This document shows, piece by piece, positions 1-7,475 of a stretch of 7,504 bases of DNA (positions are counted from its first letter, which is position 1; every line of letters begins with the position of its first letter). The notes under the pieces are model-generated. The model saw only the letters and a program-made list of their open reading frames with translations. It was not told where the DNA came from and ran no database searches. Source of the DNA: Sphingobacteriaceae bacterium. Lineage in GTDB: Bacteria; Bacteroidota; Bacteroidia; B-17B0; Aurantibacillaceae. The stretch covers positions 1-7,504 of the forward strand of contig JAHEYE010000168.1 of the NCBI GenBank assembly GCA_023251695.1, written 5' to 3'. A program made the position numbers and the translations under genes.

Positions 1-138
1 GTCGAGTTCGTTTTGAATGAACTTCATATCCAGTTTCAATCCGGCCGGACAACCATCAATAATCCCACCGATAGCCTCGCCATGACTCTCGCTAAAAGTG
101 GCCAGTTTAAATACTTGTCCGAATGAATTGCCTGCCAT
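1..138 (-). CDS. aroC: Chorismate synthase, N-terminal 46 residues (cut by the window edge)
   Basis: This partial gene begins at the ATG at 138-136 and runs off the left edge in frame. It encodes chorismate synthase, the cytoplasmic flavin-dependent enzyme that removes phosphate from 5-enolpyruvylshikimate-3-phosphate to give chorismate, the last shikimate-pathway step. The N-terminus MAGNSFGQVFKL is typical of the family. Residues 16-31 (SESHGEAIGGIIDGCP) match the first family signature except that Ser16 stands where the family normally has Gly; the catalytic-type His19 is present. The piece ends at IQNELD, where the family continues into an Arg-rich RRxPGQ segment outside the window. There is no Shine-Dalgarno sequence. 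An exact TAnnTTTG promoter element sits 5 bases before the ATG, so the gene may be transcribed apart from the barrel gene upstream. Identity is secure; whether the gene is intact cannot be seen. Confidence 0.95.
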   Translation of the reverse strand, partial: MAGNSFGQVFKLATFSESHGEAIGGIIDGCPAGLKLDMKFIQNELD

Positions 139-143
139 AGAGA

Positions 144-151
144 CAAATGTA
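144..151 (-). promoter_or_regulatory. Bacteroidota -7 promoter element before aroC
   Basis: Read on the minus strand, 151 to 144 is TACATTTG, an exact match to the Bacteroidota -7 consensus TAnnTTTG. It ends 5 bases before the aroC ATG. The best -33 element is TTTG at 179-176, inside the 3' end of the preceding gene, but its 24-base spacing is longer than the usual 19-21, so the promoter is only half supported. If used, transcription would begin almost at the start codon. Confidence 0.5.
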
Positions 152-162
152 CTAAATACTTG

Positions 163-930
163 CTAAAACCTATAACAAATAGACAGGTCGGAAAAAAGAA
201 TCGCTTCGAAATCAAAATTAGTTCCGTAACTTATAAAAACACTCCCCGCTTTACTGGAGGTAATTTTATCCTTACTTCGTGTTACAGATAAGCCTGGACC
301 TACAGTTGTAGAAATGATCAAGCGTTTAGAGATTGGAATGCGCAAATTATAAAATGGTTGAATACCAAAACCAATCCTATCCATTACCTTGTTCACACCC
401 ATCGTATCAATTTTTTTATTGCTTAAATCGGCTTCATATGTACTGTTTGGTAATGGTGAACTTTTCCCTGTCCAATAATACGTTTCCTTTGATTCAAGAT
501 GCTGATAATTCAAATAAATATCAGCTCCAACAGATTGGATTAGTTTTTTGCTTACAAAAACCCGTTCGTAACCAACATTTAACTGCAGTTTTGCTTTTTG
601 TTTATTTTGTACATTTTTATAAATAAGCATTGTGTCTGATAATTGATAAAAACTAAGTGTTCCAATTTCCCTGAATGTGCGATAGGCTTCGTAAGGAAAC
701 ACCGAAACTGTCACTCTCATTGCACTTTTTAAATTCAGGTAATGTCGGTAATTCAAACTATACCTCGAAGATTCAATTGGCAAAGCCCCACCAAACATAT
801 TAACAATGGGAAGAAGATTGAAACCAATTTCGTTTTTAGGAGTTTTAACCGAGTCGGTAATAGTAGTATTCGTTTGTGCTTTAGAAGCTATCGCCACAAA
901 GACACCCATCGCAATAATAAGGTTTTTCAT
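163..930 (-). CDS. Secreted protein, probable outer-membrane beta-barrel, family not recognised
   Basis: The protein has 255 residues. I chose the ATG at 930 because it begins a clear signal peptide: MKN, a hydrophobic core at residues 4-15, then Ser-Lys-Ala before Gln19 as a signal peptidase I site. An upstream in-frame ATG at 993 would add 21 residues ahead of the signal peptide and overlap hutI, so it is unlikely. The mature part alternates polar and hydrophobic or aromatic residues in likely hairpins (about 57-66 with 71-80, 115-125, 131-142, 186-197, 202-216), and the chain ends in ICYRF, with the terminal Phe common in outer-membrane barrels. I see no catalytic motif, lipobox or TonB box. 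It resembles the small conserved Bacteroidota porin-like barrels of unknown role. The stop lies 24 bases before aroC on the same strand, but a separate aroC promoter is likely. Localisation is inferred; no function can be assigned. Confidence 0.8.
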   Translation of the reverse strand: MKNLIIAMGVFVAIASKAQTNTTITDSVKTPKNEIGFNLLPIVNMFGGALPIESSRYSLNYRHYLNLKSAMRVTVSVFPYEAYRTFREIGTLSFYQLSDTMLIYKNVQNKQKAKLQLNVGYERVFVSKKLIQSVGADIYLNYQHLESKETYYWTGKSSPLPNSTYEADLSNKKIDTMGVNKVMDRIGFGIQPFYNLRIPISKRLIISTTVGPGLSVTRSKDKITSSKAGSVFISYGTNFDFEAILFSDLSICYRF

Positions 931-992
931 ATTAATAAAACGGAATAAGTTAGATTTTATTGTTATTAGCTTTTGACTACATTTGTTATGCA
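931..992. other. Divergent intergenic region between the barrel gene and hutI
   Basis: These 62 AT-rich bases separate the start codons of two divergent genes. The hutI-proximal half holds a good -7 element (978-985). In the opposite direction I found no convincing TAnnTTTG; the nearest is TAACTTAT at about 953-946 with two mismatches. No clear inverted repeat was seen that could serve as a shared operator. Confidence 0.6.
955..985 (+). promoter_or_regulatory. Bacteroidota-type promoter of hutI
   Basis: TACATTTG at 978-985 is an exact match to the -7 consensus TAnnTTTG. TTTT at 955-958 is a one-mismatch -33 element (consensus TTTG) at a spacing of 19 bases, within the usual 19-21. The -7 element ends 7 bases before the hutI ATG at 993, so the transcript would have a leader of only a few bases. 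This placement also argues against the upstream ATG at 960 as the translation start, since that would put the promoter inside the coding region. Confidence 0.6.
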
Positions 993-2237
993 ATGAAACT
1001 TCTTATAAAAAACATTAAATCCCTTGTTCAGGTACGTGAAATAAACATTAATAAGGTTTGTGGTAAGGATATGGCGGTTTTACCTTGTTTGGAAAATGCG
1101 TGGTTGGCGATTGATAATGGTTTGATCGCTGATTTTGGGAAAATGGAAGATTTTCCGGGAATCACCGATTGGAAAGACCTTGAAGTGATTGATGCCTCAG
1201 GAAAAATTGTGATGCCTTGCTATGCCGATAGTCATACTCACATCGTTTATGCAGGAAACAGAGAAAGTGAGTTTGTCGACCGCATAAATGGCTTATCCTA
1301 CGAAGAAATCGCAAAACGTGGTGGCGGTATTTTAAATTCAGTAAAAAAATTGCGCGATACAAGCGAAGATGAATTATTTGATCAATCATTTGTCCGTTTT
1401 AATGAAATAATTTTACAAGGCACAGGCTCTGTTGAAATTAAAAGCGGTTATGGTTTGAATCTTGAATCTGAAATAAAAATTTTAAGGGTGATAAAACGCC
1501 TGAAAGATTTGAATATCATTCCCGTTAAAGCAACTTTTTTAGGAGCACATGCTATTCCGGCTGAATTTAAAGACAATAAGAAAGGCTACATTGATTTAAT
1601 CATTAATGAAATGTTACCTGCTATTGCAAAAGAAAAATTAGCGGATTATATTGATGTGTTTTGCGAAAAAAATTATTTCTCTGCAGAAGAAACAAAACAA
1701 ATACTTGAAGCCGGTTTAAAACACGGACTAACACCAAAAGTCCACGCCGAACAATTAAGTCATAGTAACGGAATAAAAACAGCCGTTGAATGCAAAGCGA
1801 TAAGCGTGGATCATTTAGAATTTTGCAATGATGATGATATTGTGCTTTTGAAAAACAGCAACACCATGCCAACGATTTTACCAGGCGCGGCTTTCTTTTT
1901 AAATTTACAATTACCTCCCGCACGTAAAATGATAGATGCAGGTTTGCCTGTTGCATTTGCGAGTGATTATAATCCCGGAAGCAGTCCGAGTGGCAACATG
2001 AATTTTATGATGAGTTTAGGCTGCATTGATTACAAATTAAATCCGGAAGAAGTTATTAATGCTTCCACTATCAATTCAGCTTATGCAATGGATTTGAGTA
2101 AAGAAGTGGGAAGCATTACTATCGGAAAAAAAGCAAATATCTTTATCACAAAACCAATTGCGAGTTACGGTTATATCCCCTACGCTTTCGGCAGCAGTTT
2201 AATTGAAACAGTAATAATTAATGGAGTTATTTTTTGA
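993..2237 (+). CDS. hutI: Imidazolonepropionase
   Basis: This 414-residue amidohydrolase matches the usual family length of about 400-420. It hydrolyses 4-imidazolone-5-propanoate to N-formimidoyl-L-glutamate, the third step of histidine degradation, in the cytoplasm. Numbering from the ATG at 993, the metal-binding HxH is His81-Thr-His83 (ADSHTHIVYAGNR), followed by the glycine motif KRGGGILNSV near 108-117, EIKSGYG at 148-154, TFLGAHAIP at 181-189, HAEQ beginning at His251, VDHLEF with His274, and FASDYNPGSSPSGN with Asp325. His81, His83, His251 and Asp325 correspond to the metal ligands known for the family. All expected motifs are present, so it should be active. The start at 993 (MKLLIKNI) fits family N-termini; an ATG at 960 would add 11 unrelated residues and overlap the promoter. 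No hutH, hutU or formimidoylglutamate hydrolase lies nearby, so other steps must be encoded elsewhere. Its 3' end overlaps the convergent gene by 11 bases. Confidence 0.96.
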   Translation: MKLLIKNIKSLVQVREININKVCGKDMAVLPCLENAWLAIDNGLIADFGKMEDFPGITDWKDLEVIDASGKIVMPCYADSHTHIVYAGNRESEFVDRINGLSYEEIAKRGGGILNSVKKLRDTSEDELFDQSFVRFNEIILQGTGSVEIKSGYGLNLESEIKILRVIKRLKDLNIIPVKATFLGAHAIPAEFKDNKKGYIDLIINEMLPAIAKEKLADYIDVFCEKNYFSAEETKQILEAGLKHGLTPKVHAEQLSHSNGIKTAVECKAISVDHLEFCNDDDIVLLKNSNTMPTILPGAAFFLNLQLPPARKMIDAGLPVAFASDYNPGSSPSGNMNFMMSLGCIDYKLNPEEVINASTINSAYAMDLSKEVGSITIGKKANIFITKPIASYGYIPYAFGSSLIETVIINGVIF

Positions 2238-2919
2238 AGTAATAAGAAATTCCTCCTCGAAAATTAAATTGTAAATAGCCCCAACTTCCAAAAGTGTAGA
2301 AAAAAAATGGTTGGTACCCACTTTCATAAACAAACACTCTTAATTTAGATTTATTTAAATTCACATCTAAACCAAGTCCAATTTGCCATGACACATCGAG
2401 TCTCTTGTGATAATCGTAGTAATTAGTCTCCTCTACGATTCCATTTAAATCTGTTTCTCTGTAAAAAGATTTGGAAGATAAAAAGAAATCCGGGCTAAGA
2501 CCAGTCATTATATAAGGAGAAAGCTTTCCTTTCAACAAACAAAAATCCATATGGACCGGTAACAAAAGATATTTCGAACTGTATCTTCTAAACGCATTAC
2601 TCATTTTACCTGGGTTATTTAAAGGGTCCGATTCCCAATATAAATTGTTTGAATAATGAAATTCCTGATAGTGTACACCAAATGTTAATGTATGTTTTCG
2701 CCCGAAGGCATACATTGCATCAACACCTCCTGAATAAGAATTGTAGTTTTTTAAATTAGTAGAGTTATTCCAAAACCCTTCAGATTTATTATAATATCCT
2801 TGCGTTATGACGCCTGAAATATTAGGGCCATAATACCATCCTTTGTTAGAATCTTTATCCTGCGAAAAAGAAAAATACGTCAGAAACAATTGTACAAGTA
2901 TTAAGCACTTTATTTTCAT
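2227..2919 (-). CDS. Small outer-membrane beta-barrel protein, PorT/OMP_b-brl-like
   Basis: The product has 230 residues. I chose the ATG at 2919 because it begins a clean signal peptide (MKIKCLILVQLFLTYFSFS) with Gln20 as likely first mature residue; an in-frame ATG at 2946 would put nine extra residues ahead of it. The mature chain is rich in Tyr, Phe and Gly and alternates in the way of beta-barrel strands: 64-72, 76-90 (TLTFGVHYQEFHY region), 116-129, 133-147, 174-188, 191-203 and 214-228. The stretch YLLLPVHMDFCLLKGKLSPY followed by IMTGLSPDFFL resembles the strand-turn-strand pattern of the outer-membrane beta-barrel families common in Bacteroidota (PorT-like, PF13568 type); this is a pattern judgement, not a search result. 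The gene follows the tamB-like gene by 44 bases on the same strand, so cotranscription is possible. Specific role unknown. Confidence 0.8.
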   Translation of the reverse strand: MKIKCLILVQLFLTYFSFSQDKDSNKGWYYGPNISGVITQGYYNKSEGFWNNSTNLKNYNSYSGGVDAMYAFGRKHTLTFGVHYQEFHYSNNLYWESDPLNNPGKMSNAFRRYSSKYLLLPVHMDFCLLKGKLSPYIMTGLSPDFFLSSKSFYRETDLNGIVEETNYYDYHKRLDVSWQIGLGLDVNLNKSKLRVFVYESGYQPFFFYTFGSWGYLQFNFRGGISYYFKK

Positions 2920-2963
2920 ACGGAAGATTGTATAGTAAATATACAAAATTTAAATAACAAACC

Positions 2964-5900
2964 CTATTGAGTTGGGGTAGGACTTGTATCAGAAGAAGTT
3001 TCTGTTTTTTTCGGGGCCTTTTTCATCTTTTGAATGTAACGCCTGTACAATTCCGCCCATGTTTCGTATTCTTCTCTGTAAAACACACCGACACCCTGCG
3101 TAAACGGTCCGCCTTGCGTAGTGACCTGCGTATTATCATTACTCCTGTTGAAACCTTTTACACGGTAGCGGCCATCTTCAGTTAATTTATATTCCAGATT
3201 CACATCACCAATTAATCCGCTGGAGTTAGTGGTTTGATTATTATTGAAACCAAAATTTCCGTCAATAGATAAACGGTTATTTAGTAATTGTTTCGAAAGA
3301 GCAATATCTAATTCCTCACTGCTCACCTGACTACCCGGTCGGTAATTCACACCAATGTCCACTTGTTTAGTCAAACCACTTAGCCATCCGCTTAATCTGT
3401 TTGATAACATCTCCGTACCGTTAGCAGCAATAGCAGAACCGGCAGAGATTCCGCCACCTTGCGCATATTGTAAAGGCGTAACGAAACTTTTCAATAACAA
3501 TAAAGAAAATACCTGTCTGTTTAATTCCGCCTCATCACTAATCACACTTTGGATTTTAGCTGCAGTATTTTCATCGAGCGTTGGCATGTCAATAGCAAAT
3601 GAAATACTTGGCGACATTAACTTATCCTTCATCAAAAGTTTACAATCAACCGGGATTCTTCTCTTATAGGTTCCCGTTGTATCCAAAGGAAATAGTGGTG
3701 CGATGGAGGCGCGTTGCTTATAATTAGCGGTAATGTCAATCTCCGCTGCATAAGGGCTTCCTGTCCATACAATCGTACTTCCCTTTTGGATTTCAAATTT
3801 TTTGGTGATTACATTCTCCAGTGTAAATAAATATTCACCGCTGCTTAACCTGTATTCTCCAAACATATCAAACTTGCCGAGATTACTTATTTTTAAATCA
3901 ATATCCCCTCTTCCCCTCGCTTTAATCACATCACCGCTTTTTGCATCTAACACAATCTGAACCTCTGCATCAGGTGTTGCCTCAACATTCATGTCTAAAG
4001 TAAATCCTGATTTCTGTTCTTCCTTGACTTTTTTGATTGTATCGTGCGTTACAAAACGAATAAAATTATTTTCTGAAACTTGAGCAGGGCCATCCAGAGG
4101 AATTGTGAAAACAGTTCCTTTCTCGGTCTTCACTTTAATTTCCATCGCTATATTATTCAGGAAACCATAAATACCGAAACGACCTGTTGCATAAGCTTTA
4201 CCATAAAAAGGCTCTTTACCATTATTCTGCTTATTCAGAACAAGCATATTTTTAAAATTGATGTCGTAATCAATTTGCATATTTTTGAAATTATTATGAA
4301 ATATATTTCCGTTTAAAATAGCAGGAGGTGTTTTTTTATTCACGTCATCGGTCATGCTTATCTCCTGAAAGCTTATTTGATCGGGGAAAACCTCTATGTC
4401 CCCTTTCAAGCTGTAAATCACATTCAGATAATCAACTTTCAAATCACATTTAAGAATCCTGAATTTTCCGGTTATTTTAGGATTCTCAGGGGTACCATTT
4501 ATTTTTCCTTCACCCGTCACTAATCCGGAGTTTAAAGTCATGATACCGGCTAAATAAGGATTCAACATAGTTAAGTTCGCCGGTTGTGCAGATAAGTTTA
4601 TATCAAGGCTTTCTTCTTTTTTATTCAGGTAATAATAACCCGAAAAACTAATGTTCTTGATTTTTTCTCCTAATAAATTCTGCATGCCCACCGAAGTATA
4701 ACCATCCAGATATAAATATTTGTCGGTATTATTATATTCTGCTTTCAATTCACCATAACCCAGATTTTTATCATTGATTTTTACCTTATCGAAAGCTAGG
4801 TCGCTACTGAAGGCTAAATTTTTTAACGTGTTATGCAGGGCGAATTGTCCGTTTAGTTTTCCTTCTAATTTTAGTGATTTACCAAAAAACGGACTCAATT
4901 GATTCAATTCAAAATTTCTTAAATCGAATGCAAGTTTATCGCCGGGTTTGTTAGAAAGCCCACCGTAAATGGAAATACCCTGATTTCCATTCGTAAAAAT
5001 CAAAGGGCGTACTTTTACAACACCGGATGAGTCGATGGTTGTTGTATCAGAAGTTATCATAGCCCATGTACTATCGTGGGCTGTTAAAAATATCTTATCA
5101 TAGGTTAATGTGGCAAGATGATTTTCGAATAACATTTTTCCCGCAAACTTTCCGGCGTTTTTTGGTGTAGCCTTATTATCCCACTCCGCATTGAATTTTG
5201 TGTTTTTGTCCTTCGATACAAAATACATGAAATAATTCCGGAGAGTAATACTATCCGACAAATCGATATGGTCTGATTTAAATACGAGGTTGATTTTATT
5301 ATTCTGTGAATAAGATTCTATTTTATTGGTATTGAACTTAATTGTTTTGTAACGGATGGAATCAGATTTTGAATTTAAATTGAAAATATTTTTGGAGGCA
5401 TCGAAATCCCCTTCAAAAACCGAACCCTGACTAATCATTAAGTCATTAATAAATAGATCGCGGATGGTATTGAATTTCTTAATCGTAAGTTTATATTTAA
5501 ACACATCGGTATAAACTGTTTTTGATTTATTGTTTTCAAAAAAAGCCGGATAATACGCATACATAAACTGATTAAATGCAGGCCCCAGATTGCTGATTTT
5601 GAAAGGGCCGTTAATACCGAGATTAAAAATATTGGAAGTTAGTTTTATATCTTTCACATCGTTTTCCTGTTCAAGGGCCAAATTGAAAGTGCTAATCTTG
5701 TAAACTTTCTCCTCGGTTGTATAAACAATGTTATCGATATTGATCAATCCCGAAACATTATCAATATTACTTCCCTTCAGATTAATAAAGAGCTGTGCCG
5801 AAATAACACCATCATTTTTTCCATCGAGCAAGCCCAAACGTTTTGGATTTAATTTATTGATGGTTGAAATAAAATCCATTTCAGGTACTTTGTTGTTTAA

Positions 5901-7460
5901 ATCAATTTTGCCGTCAAAATCCAGATCGGCATTATTATCCTTCATGGTAAATTTACCTTTGAAGATCCTGTTCCTGACGTTCCCATTAAGAGTAATATTC
6001 TGATAAGCGTAATTTTTAAAAGTAATATTGCGGATAAACCCGTTCAACTCCGCATCAACATCTTTCAAAGTAAGTCCTTTACCCTTAATGCTTGAATTAA
6101 TGGACAATGCACCGAGATTAGGTAAACCCGCAAGTTTTCCCAGATTAAAATTTTCTGATTTTAATTTACCATTATAGCTTACTACATTCTTTACGGTATC
6201 AATATGCATTTGCAGATCGGTAAATAAATTACCAACCGCTGTATTAAAAGTTCCATTCGAAACAAAATCATCGATATATCCATTGAATTTTCCTTTAAAC
6301 GTAACCAAACCCAAACGTGATAACTCGGAAGGTAATTCCAGATGTTTTTCCTCCGAAAAAGGATAGGATGGGATTTTATCCATATCTTTTTTACTGGTAC
6401 ACAAATTCTTCACATCGAAATGCAGATATGTCGACCTGATATCCGGTAAACCTCTCATCACGAAATTACCTGCAAATTTGGTCTGATCTTCAAACAACAA
6501 ATTAATGTTCTCCCCTTTCATATCTTTAATATAACCCTTAACACTTCCGCTGAAATAAATTTGCTTTTTTAGTCCGTTCAATTCTTTTACAAAATAGGCG
6601 ATGTCTTTAAAATTAATCCGTGTAGTATCCACCAATTGTGACCGGATCCTGACTTTATTAATAAAATCTTTATAATCGTTCCAACTCTTGTAATAGAATG
6701 AAAAACCGCCCTGCACCAGACTATTCGCTGTTCTTAAATTCAGATTCATGCAGGTTAATTCAGTCGGTGCGACTTTTACCTTTCCATCAAAGCTTTTTAC
6801 TTCAATGCCGCATTGTTCTTTACATTTTAAACCTCTAACCGTTGCGAAAACTTTTTTATCAGAAATCTTTACGCCGCTCACTTCCCCGTAAATATCCGTG
6901 ACATGAATATTATTGTAATTGATGTTTTTTTCGATGCTTGTATTTTTATGTTCATTTTTATAGGCAAAATCAATATTATCCAAAATCAGTTTTCCATAAC
7001 CGATTTTCCATTTTGAAGGACCGGATGAACTTGTGTCGGATGAAGCAAAATAATTTACGAGGTGTTGGAAATTAAAATCTTCCCCGGCTTTATGTTTTAC
7101 AAGGGCTGCTTTCGTATCGCTAATCTTTACTTCAGAAATCGTAACGGTTTGTTTGGTATAATCGAAATCCTTGAATTCAATTGAGATGGATTTACTGTAG
7201 AGTAAAGTATCATGCTGTGCGCCTTCAATAAAAACACCTTCCAGTTCCGCAGTCTGAACAAAATGTAATTTTACTTTATCGATTTCCACCTTCGTACCCA
7301 GTTCACCTGAGAGATAAGAAGCCGCTTTATGCGCCAACCAGGTCTGGCATTGCTCAGAATTTATAGCAATAACCACAAAAACAAACAAAAGCACCACCAA
7401 AACAAAGGCGTACTTGAGCGTTTTAAGCAATATTCTTGTAATTTTGCGCCAGAGCGACAT
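2964..7460 (-). CDS. tamB: TamB-like inner-membrane-anchored envelope biogenesis protein (AsmA-like, DUF490/TamB domain)
   Basis: This complete 1498-residue protein is longer than E. coli TamB (1259) but usual for Bacteroidota. Residues 1-13 are basic, 17-34 form one hydrophobic anchor, and about 35-70 (QTWLAHKAASYLSGELGTKV and after) match the typical start of the AsmA/TamB periplasmic part. Residues 70-1080 are repetitive beta-rich sequence without catalytic motifs, expected for the lipid-conducting groove of this superfamily. About 1090-1475 is the conserved C-terminal TamB domain, including ARGRGD near 1178, GEYRLSSGEYLFTLEN near 1200-1216, ITANYKQRA near 1243-1251 and MSPSISFAIDMP near 1281-1292. 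The last 19 residues are a Lys/Ser/Thr/Pro-rich tail. The family bridges inner and outer membrane and serves phospholipid transport and outer-membrane protein assembly, with a TamA or BamA partner not seen here. Start: the only ATG before the anchor, with a weak AGG just upstream. No frameshift seen. Confidence 0.93.
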   Translation of the reverse strand: MSLWRKITRILLKTLKYAFVLVVLLFVFVVIAINSEQCQTWLAHKAASYLSGELGTKVEIDKVKLHFVQTAELEGVFIEGAQHDTLLYSKSISIEFKDFDYTKQTVTISEVKISDTKAALVKHKAGEDFNFQHLVNYFASSDTSSSGPSKWKIGYGKLILDNIDFAYKNEHKNTSIEKNINYNNIHVTDIYGEVSGVKISDKKVFATVRGLKCKEQCGIEVKSFDGKVKVAPTELTCMNLNLRTANSLVQGGFSFYYKSWNDYKDFINKVRIRSQLVDTTRINFKDIAYFVKELNGLKKQIYFSGSVKGYIKDMKGENINLLFEDQTKFAGNFVMRGLPDIRSTYLHFDVKNLCTSKKDMDKIPSYPFSEEKHLELPSELSRLGLVTFKGKFNGYIDDFVSNGTFNTAVGNLFTDLQMHIDTVKNVVSYNGKLKSENFNLGKLAGLPNLGALSINSSIKGKGLTLKDVDAELNGFIRNITFKNYAYQNITLNGNVRNRIFKGKFTMKDNNADLDFDGKIDLNNKVPEMDFISTINKLNPKRLGLLDGKNDGVISAQLFINLKGSNIDNVSGLINIDNIVYTTEEKVYKISTFNLALEQENDVKDIKLTSNIFNLGINGPFKISNLGPAFNQFMYAYYPAFFENNKSKTVYTDVFKYKLTIKKFNTIRDLFINDLMISQGSVFEGDFDASKNIFNLNSKSDSIRYKTIKFNTNKIESYSQNNKINLVFKSDHIDLSDSITLRNYFMYFVSKDKNTKFNAEWDNKATPKNAGKFAGKMLFENHLATLTYDKIFLTAHDSTWAMITSDTTTIDSSGVVKVRPLIFTNGNQGISIYGGLSNKPGDKLAFDLRNFELNQLSPFFGKSLKLEGKLNGQFALHNTLKNLAFSSDLAFDKVKINDKNLGYGELKAEYNNTDKYLYLDGYTSVGMQNLLGEKIKNISFSGYYYLNKKEESLDINLSAQPANLTMLNPYLAGIMTLNSGLVTGEGKINGTPENPKITGKFRILKCDLKVDYLNVIYSLKGDIEVFPDQISFQEISMTDDVNKKTPPAILNGNIFHNNFKNMQIDYDINFKNMLVLNKQNNGKEPFYGKAYATGRFGIYGFLNNIAMEIKVKTEKGTVFTIPLDGPAQVSENNFIRFVTHDTIKKVKEEQKSGFTLDMNVEATPDAEVQIVLDAKSGDVIKARGRGDIDLKISNLGKFDMFGEYRLSSGEYLFTLENVITKKFEIQKGSTIVWTGSPYAAEIDITANYKQRASIAPLFPLDTTGTYKRRIPVDCKLLMKDKLMSPSISFAIDMPTLDENTAAKIQSVISDEAELNRQVFSLLLLKSFVTPLQYAQGGGISAGSAIAANGTEMLSNRLSGWLSGLTKQVDIGVNYRPGSQVSSEELDIALSKQLLNNRLSIDGNFGFNNNQTTNSSGLIGDVNLEYKLTEDGRYRVKGFNRSNDNTQVTTQGGPFTQGVGVFYREEYETWAELYRRYIQKMKKAPKKTETSSDTSPTPTQ

Positions 7461-7467
7461 AAGCCTA

Positions 7468-7475
7468 TAAAGTTA
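7468..7475 (-). promoter_or_regulatory. Possible -7 element before the tamB-like gene
   Basis: Read on the minus strand, 7475 to 7468 is TAACTTTA, matching TAnnTTTG at all fixed positions except the last. It ends 7 bases before the ATG at 7460, the same distance as the exact element before hutI. No TTTG occurs at the right distance upstream, and in AT-rich sequence a near match is easily met by chance, so this is a weak call. Confidence 0.25.

Noticed and set aside
333..948. Plus-strand open frames at 333-626 and 742-948
   Set aside because: They lie antisense to the signal-peptide barrel gene, their products have no signal peptide or family pattern, and they look like chance open frames.
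1162..1956. Minus-strand open frames inside hutI (1162-1389, 1621-1956)
   Set aside because: hutI is well supported by conserved motifs along its full length, and the antisense products have no recognisable character.
2223..2257. Possible terminator between hutI and the convergent gene (GGAG/CTCC and TTATT/AATAA arms)
   Set aside because: The two short arm pairs are separated by an unpaired stretch on one side, and no stable GC-rich stem followed by a T-run forms in either direction.
2930..2944. Inverted repeat GTATA-N5-TATAC overlapping a TATATTTA near-match to the -7 element, upstream of the small barrel gene
   Set aside because: The arms are only 5 bases in very AT-rich DNA, no -33 element is correctly spaced (the nearest TTTG is 14 bases away), and the likely expression route is read-through from tamB. 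Chance is the simpler explanation.
2967..6003. Plus-strand open frames inside the tamB-like gene (2967-3185, 3355-3669, 4080-4316, 5728-6003)
   Set aside because: All are antisense to a continuous, family-typical reading frame and show no start signal or protein pattern of their own.
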